Assembly (NCBI RefSeq): GCF_002104475.1
Contig: NZ_NBOF01000002.1
Location: 496,001-560,000, forward strand
Direction: 5' to 3'
Origin: Cognaticolwellia mytili
GTDB taxonomy: Bacteria; Pseudomonadota; Gammaproteobacteria; Enterobacterales; Alteromonadaceae
Length of the DNA stretch: 64,000 nucleotides
In this document: positions 1 to 8,328 of the stretch, in pieces
Position numbering within the stretch: position 1 is the stretch's first letter
Layout: every line of letters begins with the position of its first letter
Made by a program: the position numbers and the translations under genes
Notes under the pieces: generated by a model
The model's input: only the letters and a program-made list of their open reading frames with translations
Database searches by the model: none
What the model was told of the DNA's origin: nothing

Positions 1-619
1 TCTTATTCGCTACGGGTAAATAAATAAGGTTAGCAAAACCGACACCATAAATAGTAGCAACAAAAGCCGTCGCAATACCTTGACCTAATAGTTGTGGATC
101 AGCCAAGTTAGACATAGCATGAATTAGGCCAAGAACCGCACCTAGGATACCAATGGTTGGGCTATAACCTCCCATCGACTCGTAAACATGAGCAGAACGC
201 AAGTTATGCTCTCGATATAAGTCCAAATCAAGCTCGAGAGAGTCCCTTAAGTTTTCAACTTCAGCACCATCAACTAAAAGGTTTAGGCCTTTACTAATAA
301 AAAAGTCACTCTCTTCTTCAGCAATATGCTCAAGCGACAAAAAACCTAGTTCTCGGGCTTTTTCGGCCCAAATAACAATCGACTCGATACCTTGTTCAAT
401 ATCATATTTAGGAGCCCAAAAAATCCATTTTAGCAATGACATTGCGTGCAAAAACTGGCTTTGTGATGATTGCAACATCACTGCACCAATAGTACCACCA
501 AAAACAATAATGAAAGCAGGGAACTCCAGTAAAGAAGTAATACTTCCACCGTCTATAACAAAACCAAGATAAATTGCTAATATGGCTATAATTAAGCCCG
601 AAATAGTCAATTTATCCAT
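1..619 (-). CDS. motC: Flagellar motor stator protein MotC (MotA/PomA family), 3' part outside the window
   Basis: I translated this by hand because the gene runs off the left edge; about 206 residues are visible. MotA/PomA-family proteins form the inner-membrane, ion-conducting stator with a MotB partner. The N-terminus [19 protein letters not shown] and the later segment [22 protein letters not shown], with its Pro, are the family's TM1 and TM3 signatures. The ATG at 617-619 overlaps the end of cheB by 8 bp, so the two are translationally coupled. In Pseudomonas and related marine bacteria the gene directly after cheB is motC, followed by motD, hence the name rather than pomA/motA. The family is usually about 245 residues, so some 40 residues lie outside. 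Confidence 0.9.
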   Translation of the reverse strand, partial: MDKLTISGLIIAILAIYLGFVIDGGSITSLLEFPAFIIVFGGTIGAVMLQSSQSQFLHAMSLLKWIFWAPKYDIEQGIESIVIWAEKARELGFLSLEHIAEEESDFFISKGLNLLVDGAEVENLRDSLELDLDLYREHNLRSAHVYESMGGYSPTIGILGAVLGLIHAMSNLADPQLLGQGIATAFVATIYGVGFANLIYLPVANK

Positions 620-1733
620 GCTGTATTTCCTTGAGAATTGCAGATGGAAAACTTTCAATTGCCAAAGAGAGTGTAGATATGCCCGCTACGGCTACCGCTT
701 GCGGCATACCATAAACAACACAAGATTCCTCATCTTGAGCCCAAATAGTTGCGCCTTTATTTTTTAATAATTTAGAGCCGTCGCGTCCATCTGCTCCCAT
801 TCCTGTTAAAATAATAGCTAAAACGTTACCACCAAAAACTTTTGCCGCCGAACCAAAACTAATATCGACACTTGGCTTAAAAGCAATTCGTTCTGAATCA
901 TCTTCAAGTATCCTTAATTTTGCAGCGCTTTCTGTACCATCAATCACCATTTGTTTGCCACCAGGGGCTAAATAGGCACAACCAGGTTTAAGAACATCGC
1001 CAGCCTCAGCTTGCTTAACTTTTATTTTACAAAGAGTATTCAATCGATTAGCAAAGGCTAAAGTGAATGCAGCCGGCATATGTTGCACCATAATGATCGG
1101 TAGTGGAAAATCTTCAGGTAATTGGGTTAATAACTTTTGTAATGCGACAGGACCGCCGGTCGATGTCCCAATAGCTAATAATTTATACTGTTTTCCTGAG
1201 CTTTTCTTTGGTATGGCATGAGTTCGTTCACTTCGCGTTGCTGTTACTGTTTGTGAAACCTGTGGAGTAGTGTTACATGTTACATCATTGCGAGAGCGAG
1301 AACGAGAGGTTGAAATTCGCGGTGTTCTAACTGATTTCTTACGGGCTAATTGAATAACCCGTTGACGTAACAAGCTTCCAGCATCATCAGTATTCTTAGC
1401 AATCTCATTAAATTTTTTCGGCAGAAAGTCTAAAGCACCAGCATCTAATGCCTCCAGTGTTGCTTTAGCACCGTCATGCGTTAAAGAAGAAAACATAATA
1501 ATAGCAGTGGGGGTTTTAGCCATTATTTGCTTAACCGCTTCAATGCCATTTAACAATGGCATCTCAATATCCATGGTAATGACGTCAGGTTTCAAAGCAA
1601 TAGCTTTTTCTACTGCGTCAACTCCATTAATAGCGGTATCAATAACTTCAAGATTAGGATCTTTATTGAGAATATCCGTCACTCGGCGTCGAAAAAAACT
1701 GGAGTCATCAACCACCAACACTTTAAAGGACAT
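612..1733 (-). CDS. cheB: Chemotaxis protein-glutamate methylesterase CheB
   Basis: CheB removes methyl groups from chemoreceptor glutamates to reset sensitivity; CheA phosphorylates it. Residues 1-120 are a receiver domain (VVDDSS near the start, phospho-acceptor D55 in [10 protein letters not shown]106 in LPKK). Residues 185-373 are the methylesterase domain, with the expected catalytic triad S191 (GTSTGGP), H218 (VQHMP) and D315 (GMGADG). A basic, Ser-rich linker of about 60 residues joins them. At 373 residues it is a normal full-length CheB. It lies 31 bp after cheA and overlaps motC. The start [12 protein letters not shown] fits the family. Confidence 0.98.
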   Translation of the reverse strand: MSFKVLVVDDSSFFRRRVTDILNKDPNLEVIDTAINGVDAVEKAIALKPDVITMDIEMPLLNGIEAVKQIMAKTPTAIIMFSSLTHDGAKATLEALDAGALDFLPKKFNEIAKNTDDAGSLLRQRVIQLARKKSVRTPRISTSRSRSRNDVTCNTTPQVSQTVTATRSERTHAIPKKSSGKQYKLLAIGTSTGGPVALQKLLTQLPEDFPLPIIMVQHMPAAFTLAFANRLNTLCKIKVKQAEAGDVLKPGCAYLAPGGKQMVIDGTESAAKLRILEDDSERIAFKPSVDISFGSAAKVFGGNVLAIILTGMGADGRDGSKLLKNKGATIWAQDEESCVVYGMPQAVAVAGISTLSLAIESFPSAILKEIQHG

Positions 1734-1764
1734 TTACAATCTACTTCCTATTATTATTATGTAA

Positions 1765-3894
1765 TTATGAACGTAGCTTTTTATTCACAGCTGCTTTCTT
1801 TGCGTAGTATTTCAACATATTAGGTACATCGATAATCAAGGCAATTCCACCATCACTAGTTATAGTTGCCCCTGCCATACCTGGTGTACCATGTAGTAAC
1901 CGATCTAATGGCTTAATAACCACTTCCTCTTGACCAATTAAGCTATCAACAACAAAGCCTACTTGTTGATTACCTAATTGCACAATCACTACATGACCAC
2001 GGTCACGTGGTTTATCAACATAGTTGCGTACTAGCCATTGATCTAAATAGAATAATGGAATAGCTTTATCTCGCACAATAATAGTTAACTGCCCATCAAC
2101 TACGTTCGTTGTTTTTAAGTTGAGATGAAAAATTTCATTAACGCCAGCCAATGGTAAAGCAAAAGTTTGCTTGCCCACAACGACCATCAGGGTCGGTAAA
2201 ATAGCTAAGGTTAACGGCACTTTAATTTCAAGTATCGTGCCTACGCCCATTTCTGAGTCAATATTAATCGTGCCGTTTAATTGCGCAATCTTAGTTTTAA
2301 CCACATCCATACCAACGCCGCGGCCAGAAACTTCAGAAATTTCTGTTTTGGTTGAAAAACCTGGCGCAAAAATCAAACTAAAAGCTTCTTTATCTGACAT
2401 GCGAGCCGCAGCATCAGTGTCGAGGACGCCACGTTCTATCGCAATATCTTTTAGTTTTTCAGCGTTCATACCTGCACCATCATCACGAATAGTTAGTAGG
2501 ATATGATCACCTTCCTGAGATGCAGATAAAACAACAACACCTTCTCTTGGCTTACCTGATGCTTCACGAGAGTCCGGAGCTTCAATACCATGGTCAACAG
2601 AGTTACGAACAAGATGGACTAATGGATCTGCTAAAGCTTCAACAAGATTTTTATCAAGATCTGTTTCTTCACCTTCTAAAATCAGTTTTATTTCTTTATT
2701 AAGGCTACGAGCTAAATCACGAACAACACGTGGAAAACGGCCAAAAACTTTCTTAATTGGCTGCATGCGGGTTTTCATTACCGCACCCTGTAAATCTGTG
2801 GTAACCGCATCCAAGTTAGACACAGCTTTGGTTAGCTCTTCATCTTCTTTTGTCATACCCAAACTGGTAAGGCGGTTTCGCACTAAAACTAGTTCACCAA
2901 CCATATTCATAATTTGATCTAATCGTTTAGTATCAACACGAACGGTGGTTTCAGCTTGCGGTGCAGCAGGTGCTGCTTTCTTATCAGCTGCTGGTGCAGC
3001 TTTTGCTACAACAGGTGCTTTAACAGGATCTTTTTTAGCTACAGCCTTTGGTTTTGCTGTAATTTTAGGCGTTGCTTTTACTGTTTCATTTACAGGTGCT
3101 GTAGGTTGTACTTTTGGTCCGTTACCTTTACCGTGTAACTCATCGAGAAGTGATTCAAAGTCATCATCATTGATTTCATTAGAATTATTCGATGCAATAG
3201 ATTGGCTCGCATTAGCAGCAACCTCAGGAGAAAATGCTCCCTGGCCGTGTAACTCATCTAATAGTGATTCGAATTCATCATCTGATATATCATTATTATC
3301 AGTGCTACTAGGTGCAGGTACGGCTTCTGAAACTGCAGGAGTGTTAGGCGCACCGCTACCATGTAATTCATCTAACAAGCGTTCAAATTCATCTTCGCTC
3401 ATTTCATCACTTGAAGAACCGGACGAACTCGCTTCAACAGTCTCAGCAACAGGTGTAACAGCTTCTTCAACAATAGCTGCAGGCGCAGAACTTTCAGCAT
3501 CAGGATCACATAGTCGATGTAATTCGGCTAATAAAGTTGGCTCTGCGGAATCAAGAGGTTCTCGATTTTGGACTTGTACAAACATGGCATTAATGGTGTC
3601 AAGTGCTTGTAGAATTACATCCATTAAATCTGAGTTAACAGTACGATCGTTATTGGTATTTCTTAAAATATCAAAAACGTTTTCTGCGCCATGACAGACA
3701 TCAACCAATTCAGTTAATGATAAAAACCCTGCGCCACCTTTTACGGTATGAAACCCTCTAAAAATAGCATTAAGTAAATCAGCGTTATCGGGATCGTTTT
3801 CAAGTTCGACTAACTGTTCAGACAAGGACTCAAGTATTTCTCCTGCTTCGATTAAAAAATCTTGAAGAATTTCTTCATCTTGTTCAAATGACAT
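1765..3894 (-). CDS. cheA: Chemotaxis histidine kinase CheA
   Basis: CheA reads chemoreceptor state and phosphorylates CheY and CheB. The N-terminal Hpt domain has the phospho-histidine H49 in GFHTVKGGAGF. Residues 130-320 are a long acidic, then Ala/Lys/Pro-rich linker. It carries a motif of the form DEFExLLDELHG three times, near residues 166-180, 205-219 and 243-257. The dimerisation helix pair (TTVRVDTKRLDQIMNMVGEL), the ATPase domain (N box LVRNSVDHGIE, G box DDGAGM) and the CheW-like C-terminal domain (GMAGATITSDGGIALIIDV) follow. I see no clear canonical P2 domain; the repeats occupy that place. It lies 13 bp after cheZ. Confidence 0.97.
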   Translation of the reverse strand: MSFEQDEEILQDFLIEAGEILESLSEQLVELENDPDNADLLNAIFRGFHTVKGGAGFLSLTELVDVCHGAENVFDILRNTNNDRTVNSDLMDVILQALDTINAMFVQVQNREPLDSAEPTLLAELHRLCDPDAESSAPAAIVEEAVTPVAETVEASSSGSSSDEMSEDEFERLLDELHGSGAPNTPAVSEAVPAPSSTDNNDISDDEFESLLDELHGQGAFSPEVAANASQSIASNNSNEINDDDFESLLDELHGKGNGPKVQPTAPVNETVKATPKITAKPKAVAKKDPVKAPVVAKAAPAADKKAAPAAPQAETTVRVDTKRLDQIMNMVGELVLVRNRLTSLGMTKEDEELTKAVSNLDAVTTDLQGAVMKTRMQPIKKVFGRFPRVVRDLARSLNKEIKLILEGEETDLDKNLVEALADPLVHLVRNSVDHGIEAPDSREASGKPREGVVVLSASQEGDHILLTIRDDGAGMNAEKLKDIAIERGVLDTDAAARMSDKEAFSLIFAPGFSTKTEISEVSGRGVGMDVVKTKIAQLNGTINIDSEMGVGTILEIKVPLTLAILPTLMVVVGKQTFALPLAGVNEIFHLNLKTTNVVDGQLTIIVRDKAIPLFYLDQWLVRNYVDKPRDRGHVVIVQLGNQQVGFVVDSLIGQEEVVIKPLDRLLHGTPGMAGATITSDGGIALIIDVPNMLKYYAKKAAVNKKLRS

Positions 3895-3907
3895 TCAGTA
3901 ACTCCTA

Positions 3908-4651
3908 TTAAAAACCTAAACTTGATAATAAGTCATCAACGTCGTCCTGATCAGCTACAACGTCAGTACGACTTTCAGTATTAACAATTGGACCTTCGAC
4001 TAAATTCTCACCGACTTTCGGTAAGCTAACTGTTTTAGCTTCTTCAGAAGATAAGCCGAAAACTGTCAACATATTAATTAAGCTTTCTTCTACTTCATGC
4101 ACTAAATCAATAACCTTCCGAATAACTTGGCCAGTAAGATCTTGAAAGTCTTGTGCCATTAAAACATCTGTCATCAAGCTATGCATATGACTAGTTTCTT
4201 TTTCCGTAGTTTTTAGCAAGGTATCAATATCTCGACATAGGGCTTTAAATTCACCAATATCGAGTTCGTTATGCATTAACTTTTTCCATAACGGATTTAC
4301 CGCACTAATTTGTTGCTGAATAGTATCAACAACTGGAAAAATAGACTCAACAGCGTCCATAGTTTTATTAGCGGCTTCTTCTGTTCGACTAATGACATAA
4401 TTCAAACGCTCTTTAGCGTCAGGAATATCTGCTGTCGCTAAATCGTTCAAACGGCTGTCAACTTGAAAGTTATTCAATGAGTCATGTAACTGACGTGTCA
4501 GCTTACCTATTTCAGCAAATAACTCGGTATTAATTGGGCTTTGAATTTCTGCGATCAGTTCATCAGCTTTTTCTTGTTGATCAGATTCAAGATATTCAAC
4601 CAACAATTTAGCCTGTTCCAAAGAAATATGGACACTCGTATTCATAGTCAT
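3908..4651 (-). CDS. cheZ: CheY-P phosphatase CheZ
   Basis: CheZ dephosphorylates CheY-P and so shortens reversals. The 247-residue protein is mostly helical. The conserved segment DVLMAQDFQDLTGQVIRKV contains the catalytic Gln of the family (D/Q in AQDFQDLTGQ). The C-terminus DDVDDLLSSLGF is the acidic CheY-binding tail. A GAGG ribosome-binding site lies 7 nt before the chosen ATG. The gene sits between cheY and cheA, 13 bp from cheA, the usual polar-flagellum order. Confidence 0.96.
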   Translation of the reverse strand: MTMNTSVHISLEQAKLLVEYLESDQQEKADELIAEIQSPINTELFAEIGKLTRQLHDSLNNFQVDSRLNDLATADIPDAKERLNYVISRTEEAANKTMDAVESIFPVVDTIQQQISAVNPLWKKLMHNELDIGEFKALCRDIDTLLKTTEKETSHMHSLMTDVLMAQDFQDLTGQVIRKVIDLVHEVEESLINMLTVFGLSSEEAKTVSLPKVGENLVEGPIVNTESRTDVVADQDDVDDLLSSLGF

Positions 4652-4681
4652 GTGACATCCTCGCGCAACAAAAATTAACGA

Positions 4682-5065
4682 TTAACCAAGACGTTGAAAT
4701 ATTTTGTCAAGTTTAGTGTTTAAAGTTGCAGCGGTAAATGGCTTAACAATATAGCCGTTAACGCCTGCTTGAGCCGCCATGACTATTTGCTCCTTTTTGG
4801 CTTCTGCAGTTACCATCAATACAGGGATATGAGACAATTTTGCATCAGCTCTGATTGCCTTGAGCAAATCAATACCTTGCATGCCAGGCATATTCCAATC
4901 AGTCACTACAAACTCAAAATCACCATCTTTTAACATTGGCAGAGCGGTACTACCGTCATCCGCTTCTGAAATATTAGTGAAGCCTATATCACGTAACAAA
5001 TTTTTTATTATACGTCTCATTGTTGAAAAATCATCAACAACAAGTACTTTCATATTTTTATCCAA
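4682..5065 (-). CDS. cheY: Chemotaxis response regulator CheY (probable TTG start)
   Basis: CheY-P binds FliM/FliN and switches motor rotation. It is a single receiver domain: [11 protein letters not shown], phospho-acceptor Asp in VVTDWNMPG, the T of MVTAEAK, and the K of VKPF. An in-frame ATG at 5084-5086 would give 134 residues but has no ribosome-binding site. I chose the TTG at 5063-5065, which follows GGAGG by 5 nt and gives an N-terminus [12 protein letters not shown]; Vibrio CheY-3 starts similarly a few residues before MK. An ATG at 5051-5053 is the third option, 15 nt from the same GGAGG. The gene lies between fliA and cheZ. Confidence 0.93.
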   Translation of the reverse strand: MDKNMKVLVVDDFSTMRRIIKNLLRDIGFTNISEADDGSTALPMLKDGDFEFVVTDWNMPGMQGIDLLKAIRADAKLSHIPVLMVTAEAKKEQIVMAAQAGVNGYIVKPFTAATLNTKLDKIFQRLG

Positions 5066-5115
5066 GGCACCCTCCGGTGAGAACATTTAAAATTCTAACA
5101 ATATAGCTATTCTAC

Positions 5116-5829
5116 TCAACTTTGCCAAGATTGCATACGTGCTTTTAATCGATGCATTGCTTGACTGTGTATTTGGCTAACTCTTGACTCACTAACATCA
5201 AGTACTTGGCCTATTTCCCTAAGATTTAATTCTTCATCGTAATATAGTGACAGTACTAGAGCTTCTCGCTCGGGTAAAGTAGAAATACATTCCGCTAAAG
5301 ATTTTTTAAAAATACTTTGTTCAATACTCGCGTAAGGATCATCATGGTGATGACTACCTGCGACATCAATAGCGTCTTCACTAACGCCTAAGTCTTCTAT
5401 ACCTAATATTTTACCTGAACTAACGTCATTAAGTATATGATGGTAGTCATTTAATGAAATTTCAAGTTTTTCAGCAACTTCAGTATCGGTTACATCACGG
5501 CCGAATTCTGCTTCTAAACTTTTAATCGCCTCGCTAATCAGTCGGCTATTTTTATGAACTGAGCGTGGAACCCAATCACCACGACGAATTTCATCTAGCA
5601 TAGCACCACGAATACGTATACCAGCAAAGGTTTCAAAACTAGCACCTTTACTATTATCAAAATTATTAGCCGCTTCAAGTAGCCCTATCATACCTGATTG
5701 AATAAGATCATCAACGATAACGCTAGCAGGAAGACGAGCAAGTAAGTGGTAGGCAATGCGCTTTACTAATACTGTATGCTGTTCCAATAAAGAAGACTTA
5801 TCAACATTATAAGTATGTAATTTAGCCAC
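5116..5829 (-). CDS. fliA: Flagellar sigma factor FliA (sigma-28)
   Basis: FliA directs RNA polymerase to late flagellar promoters of the form TAAAG-N15-CCGATAA. The 237 residues cover sigma regions 2 (LIQSGMIGLLEAANNFD, GIRIRGAMLDEIRRGDWVPRS), 3 and 4 (LPEREALVLSLYYDEELNLREIG then a helix-turn-helix VSESRVSQIHSQAM). Length is typical. The start codon is GTG at 5829, preceded by GAGTGAATTAGA. Two sigma-28 promoters that it should read are visible in this window, ahead of the flagellinolysin and the flagellin ending at 48830. It follows flhG by 21 bp, in the usual flhA-flhF-flhG-fliA order. Confidence 0.97.
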   Translation of the reverse strand: MAKLHTYNVDKSSLLEQHTVLVKRIAYHLLARLPASVIVDDLIQSGMIGLLEAANNFDNSKGASFETFAGIRIRGAMLDEIRRGDWVPRSVHKNSRLISEAIKSLEAEFGRDVTDTEVAEKLEISLNDYHHILNDVSSGKILGIEDLGVSEDAIDVAGSHHHDDPYASIEQSIFKKSLAECISTLPEREALVLSLYYDEELNLREIGQVLDVSESRVSQIHSQAMHRLKARMQSWQS

Positions 5830-5850
5830 TCTAATTCACTCGTTTACTGG

Positions 5851-6693
5851 TTAATGTTCTAATAACTGCTCAATAAAGAACTCTAAATGACCCGAAGGCT
5901 GCTGTGGAACTGGCCAACCGATTAAGCTGTTCGCAAGTGATTTAAAGCCGATAGAAGCAGGAGAATCAGGATAAGCTTCAACAATGGCTTGTTGTTTCCT
6001 AACAGATTTGCGAATATTTTCATCAAACGGTATCACTGCCACTAGCTCTAGAGCAACATCTAAAAACCTATCACTGACTTTCGAAAGCTTGGCAAACAGT
6101 TGTTGGCCTTCCTTTTCGCTACGTACCATATTAGCCACTACTTTAAACTTAAAAAGGCCGTGGTCACGACTTAAGAGTTTCATCAATGCATAACAGTCAG
6201 TAATTGAGGTTGGTTCATCACACACCACCAATAAAACATCTTGTGAAGCACGACAAAAACTTAACACCATATCGGAAATACCTGCAGCGGTATCAACAAT
6301 TAAGATATCAAATTTAGTTTGCATATCGCTAAAAGCTCGAATAAGGCCGGCATGCTCCGATGATGTTAAATCAACCATTGATTGCGTACCAGATGTTGCA
6401 GGAATGATATTCATACCAGCAGGGCCCTTAATAATGATGTCATCAAGTTCACATTCACCAGATAATACATGAGATAAGTTACGTTGTACGCGCAACCCTA
6501 GCATGACATCAACATTGGCAAGACCTAAATCCGCATCAAGTACTAAAACACGTTTACCCAACTGTGCTAAAGAAATAGCAGTATTTAGGGATACATTAGT
6601 TTTACCAACACCACCTTTACCGCCAGAAACGGCGATGACTTTTACTTGTTGAGAATCTTGCATTTTACGTAAACCACTCGCTTGATCTATCAT
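5851..6693 (-). CDS. flhG: Flagellar number regulator FlhG (FleN), MinD-like ATPase
   Basis: FlhG restricts the number of polar flagella. In Vibrio and Pseudomonas it antagonises FlrA/FleQ, and it stimulates the FlhF GTPase. The deviant Walker A motif SGGKGGVGKTNVS (KGGVGKT at residues 26-32), the DADLGLANVD switch region and IVDTAAGI are MinD/ParA features. The short N-terminal leader before the P-loop (MIDQASGLRKMQ) resembles the DQAxGLR motif known from FlhG as the FlhF-activating element. The 280-residue length is typical. The gene sits between flhF and fliA. Confidence 0.97.
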   Translation of the reverse strand: MIDQASGLRKMQDSQQVKVIAVSGGKGGVGKTNVSLNTAISLAQLGKRVLVLDADLGLANVDVMLGLRVQRNLSHVLSGECELDDIIIKGPAGMNIIPATSGTQSMVDLTSSEHAGLIRAFSDMQTKFDILIVDTAAGISDMVLSFCRASQDVLLVVCDEPTSITDCYALMKLLSRDHGLFKFKVVANMVRSEKEGQQLFAKLSKVSDRFLDVALELVAVIPFDENIRKSVRKQQAIVEAYPDSPASIGFKSLANSLIGWPVPQQPSGHLEFFIEQLLEH

Positions 6694-6734
6694 CTATGTA
6701 ACTTCTCTATATAACTTTACTACTTTCAAAGTAG

Positions 6735-8282
6735 CTATATTGCAACAGCAGTTACCGGTGTTCGCCATGAAACTGCTGTTGGTTGAGATTTCATTGCCAT
6801 TCTATCTGCAAGCGTAACTAATTTCTCAGCATTTGCAACCTTAATATCTTCTGGAACTCTTTGTCCATCAGTTAGATAGCCAATAGCCAATCCATTTTGC
6901 AATGACGTAGAAATAATTTCACCAACACTAAGGCTTTCGTCTAGCTTAGTATAAATACATCCAGCTAAAGGAATGCGCTTAAAACGCTCAACATTTTCTT
7001 GCATTACGCGTGGTTGAGTATTAGCGGATAAAACTAAGTAGTTTCGGATTCTAACACGAGCATTAGCGATTAAGGTAGTTAAATGCTCACTTAAACGCAG
7101 ATCTCGCTGGCCCATTCCAGCAGTATCGATCAAGATCAATTTTTTCTGAGAAAATTGCTGTAAAAGACTATCAAGTTCATTACCATCCTTGGCCAGTTTC
7201 ACCTGACAACCTATGATTCGGCCGTAAGTGGCTAATTGTTCAAAGCCCGCAATACGGTAACTATCAGTTGAAATTAGGACAACTTGCTCCGCGCCATGCA
7301 TTTGTGCAAAACGTGCAGCTAGCTTAGCAATAGTCGTAGTTTTCCCCACACCCGTTGGCCCAACAAGAGAAACCACACCACCACGTTGAATAATGTCATT
7401 ATTAGTGGTATTCAACTGCTGCGAAATCACTTGTTTAGCTTGTTGCCATGCATCATCTTCATTCGTGCTGGCAGGGATATAACTAGCCACTTGGTCAGCA
7501 ATTTGTTCTGTTAAACCCATCGCCATTAATCGATTAACTAATACTGCACGCATAGGATCTTTTTGTGCCATATCTTGCCACATCAATCCTGACATTTGAT
7601 GTTCAAGTAACTGACGAATGGAAGACATCTCTTTTTGCATACGGTCAAAATCACTGCTACTGACTTGATTTTGTTCTTGAGGCTGAACAACATTAGTCAC
7701 CGGTACTGCGGTCACAGAAGAGCTGTCATTTGGTGTAGCAAATTCTTGTTGAATTGATTGATGTTGTGGTGTTACTTGATTAGCAGGTGCACCACTAGTA
7801 TTTGATTGCTCTAAACGTGTGGTGAAATCTTTAAACTGCTGTTCAAGATCGGGTTGTTCAGCATCGTTTTTTTCTACTGCCTGGCGAGTAGATTGACTAG
7901 ATGAATTAGCAATTTGGCTATCAAACGCTCGCGTAGCTGGGGTTTTATCATAGCCATTTTGTTGAACTTGGCGATTAAGCAAAGCAGCTAAGCTGTCCAC
8001 AGGAGCTTCATTGGTTTGTTTGGTCGGCTCAGGGGTACTTGAAAAAGCAACAGTATCTTCAGCCATATCAATACGACTTGTCACTTTATTAGCTTCTGTT
8101 TGGTCTTCAGGCTTTGCAGCCTCAACTGGCTTGACATTTTGGTTATAGTCAACTGCCGCCATTAACTCGACACCTTCAGCAATTTTTTTATTTGACATAA
8201 TAACAGCGTCAGCACCCAACTCTTCTTTAATTTGTGCTAATGCTGTTCTCATATCTTTTGCTACGTAACGTCTAATCTTCAC
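6735..8282 (-). CDS. flhF: Flagellar positioning SRP-like GTPase FlhF
   Basis: FlhF places the flagellum at the cell pole and helps recruit early basal-body parts. It has three parts: a basic N-terminal B region (MKIRRYVAKDMRTALAQIKEE), a low-complexity Gln/Ser/Thr-rich linker (about residues 45-215), and the NG GTPase domain. G1 is GPTGVGKTTT near residues 308-317, G3 is DTAGMGQRD near 386-394, and G4 is TKLDE. The gene starts with GTG, preceded by GGTGGGTC. At 515 residues it is longer than enterobacterial-type SRP GTPases but normal for polar FlhF. It follows flhA by 46 bp. Confidence 0.97.
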   Translation of the reverse strand: MKIRRYVAKDMRTALAQIKEELGADAVIMSNKKIAEGVELMAAVDYNQNVKPVEAAKPEDQTEANKVTSRIDMAEDTVAFSSTPEPTKQTNEAPVDSLAALLNRQVQQNGYDKTPATRAFDSQIANSSSQSTRQAVEKNDAEQPDLEQQFKDFTTRLEQSNTSGAPANQVTPQHQSIQQEFATPNDSSSVTAVPVTNVVQPQEQNQVSSSDFDRMQKEMSSIRQLLEHQMSGLMWQDMAQKDPMRAVLVNRLMAMGLTEQIADQVASYIPASTNEDDAWQQAKQVISQQLNTTNNDIIQRGGVVSLVGPTGVGKTTTIAKLAARFAQMHGAEQVVLISTDSYRIAGFEQLATYGRIIGCQVKLAKDGNELDSLLQQFSQKKLILIDTAGMGQRDLRLSEHLTTLIANARVRIRNYLVLSANTQPRVMQENVERFKRIPLAGCIYTKLDESLSVGEIISTSLQNGLAIGYLTDGQRVPEDIKVANAEKLVTLADRMAMKSQPTAVSWRTPVTAVAI

Positions 8283-8328
8283 GACCCACCCCTTATAATT
8301 CAGTACAACTTACTTTGAAGTATTATTT

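Noticed and set aside
2945-3694. 249-codon plus-strand frame opposite cheA
   Set aside because: It is a shadow of the repetitive Ala/Ser-rich cheA linker; the minus strand carries the real domains.
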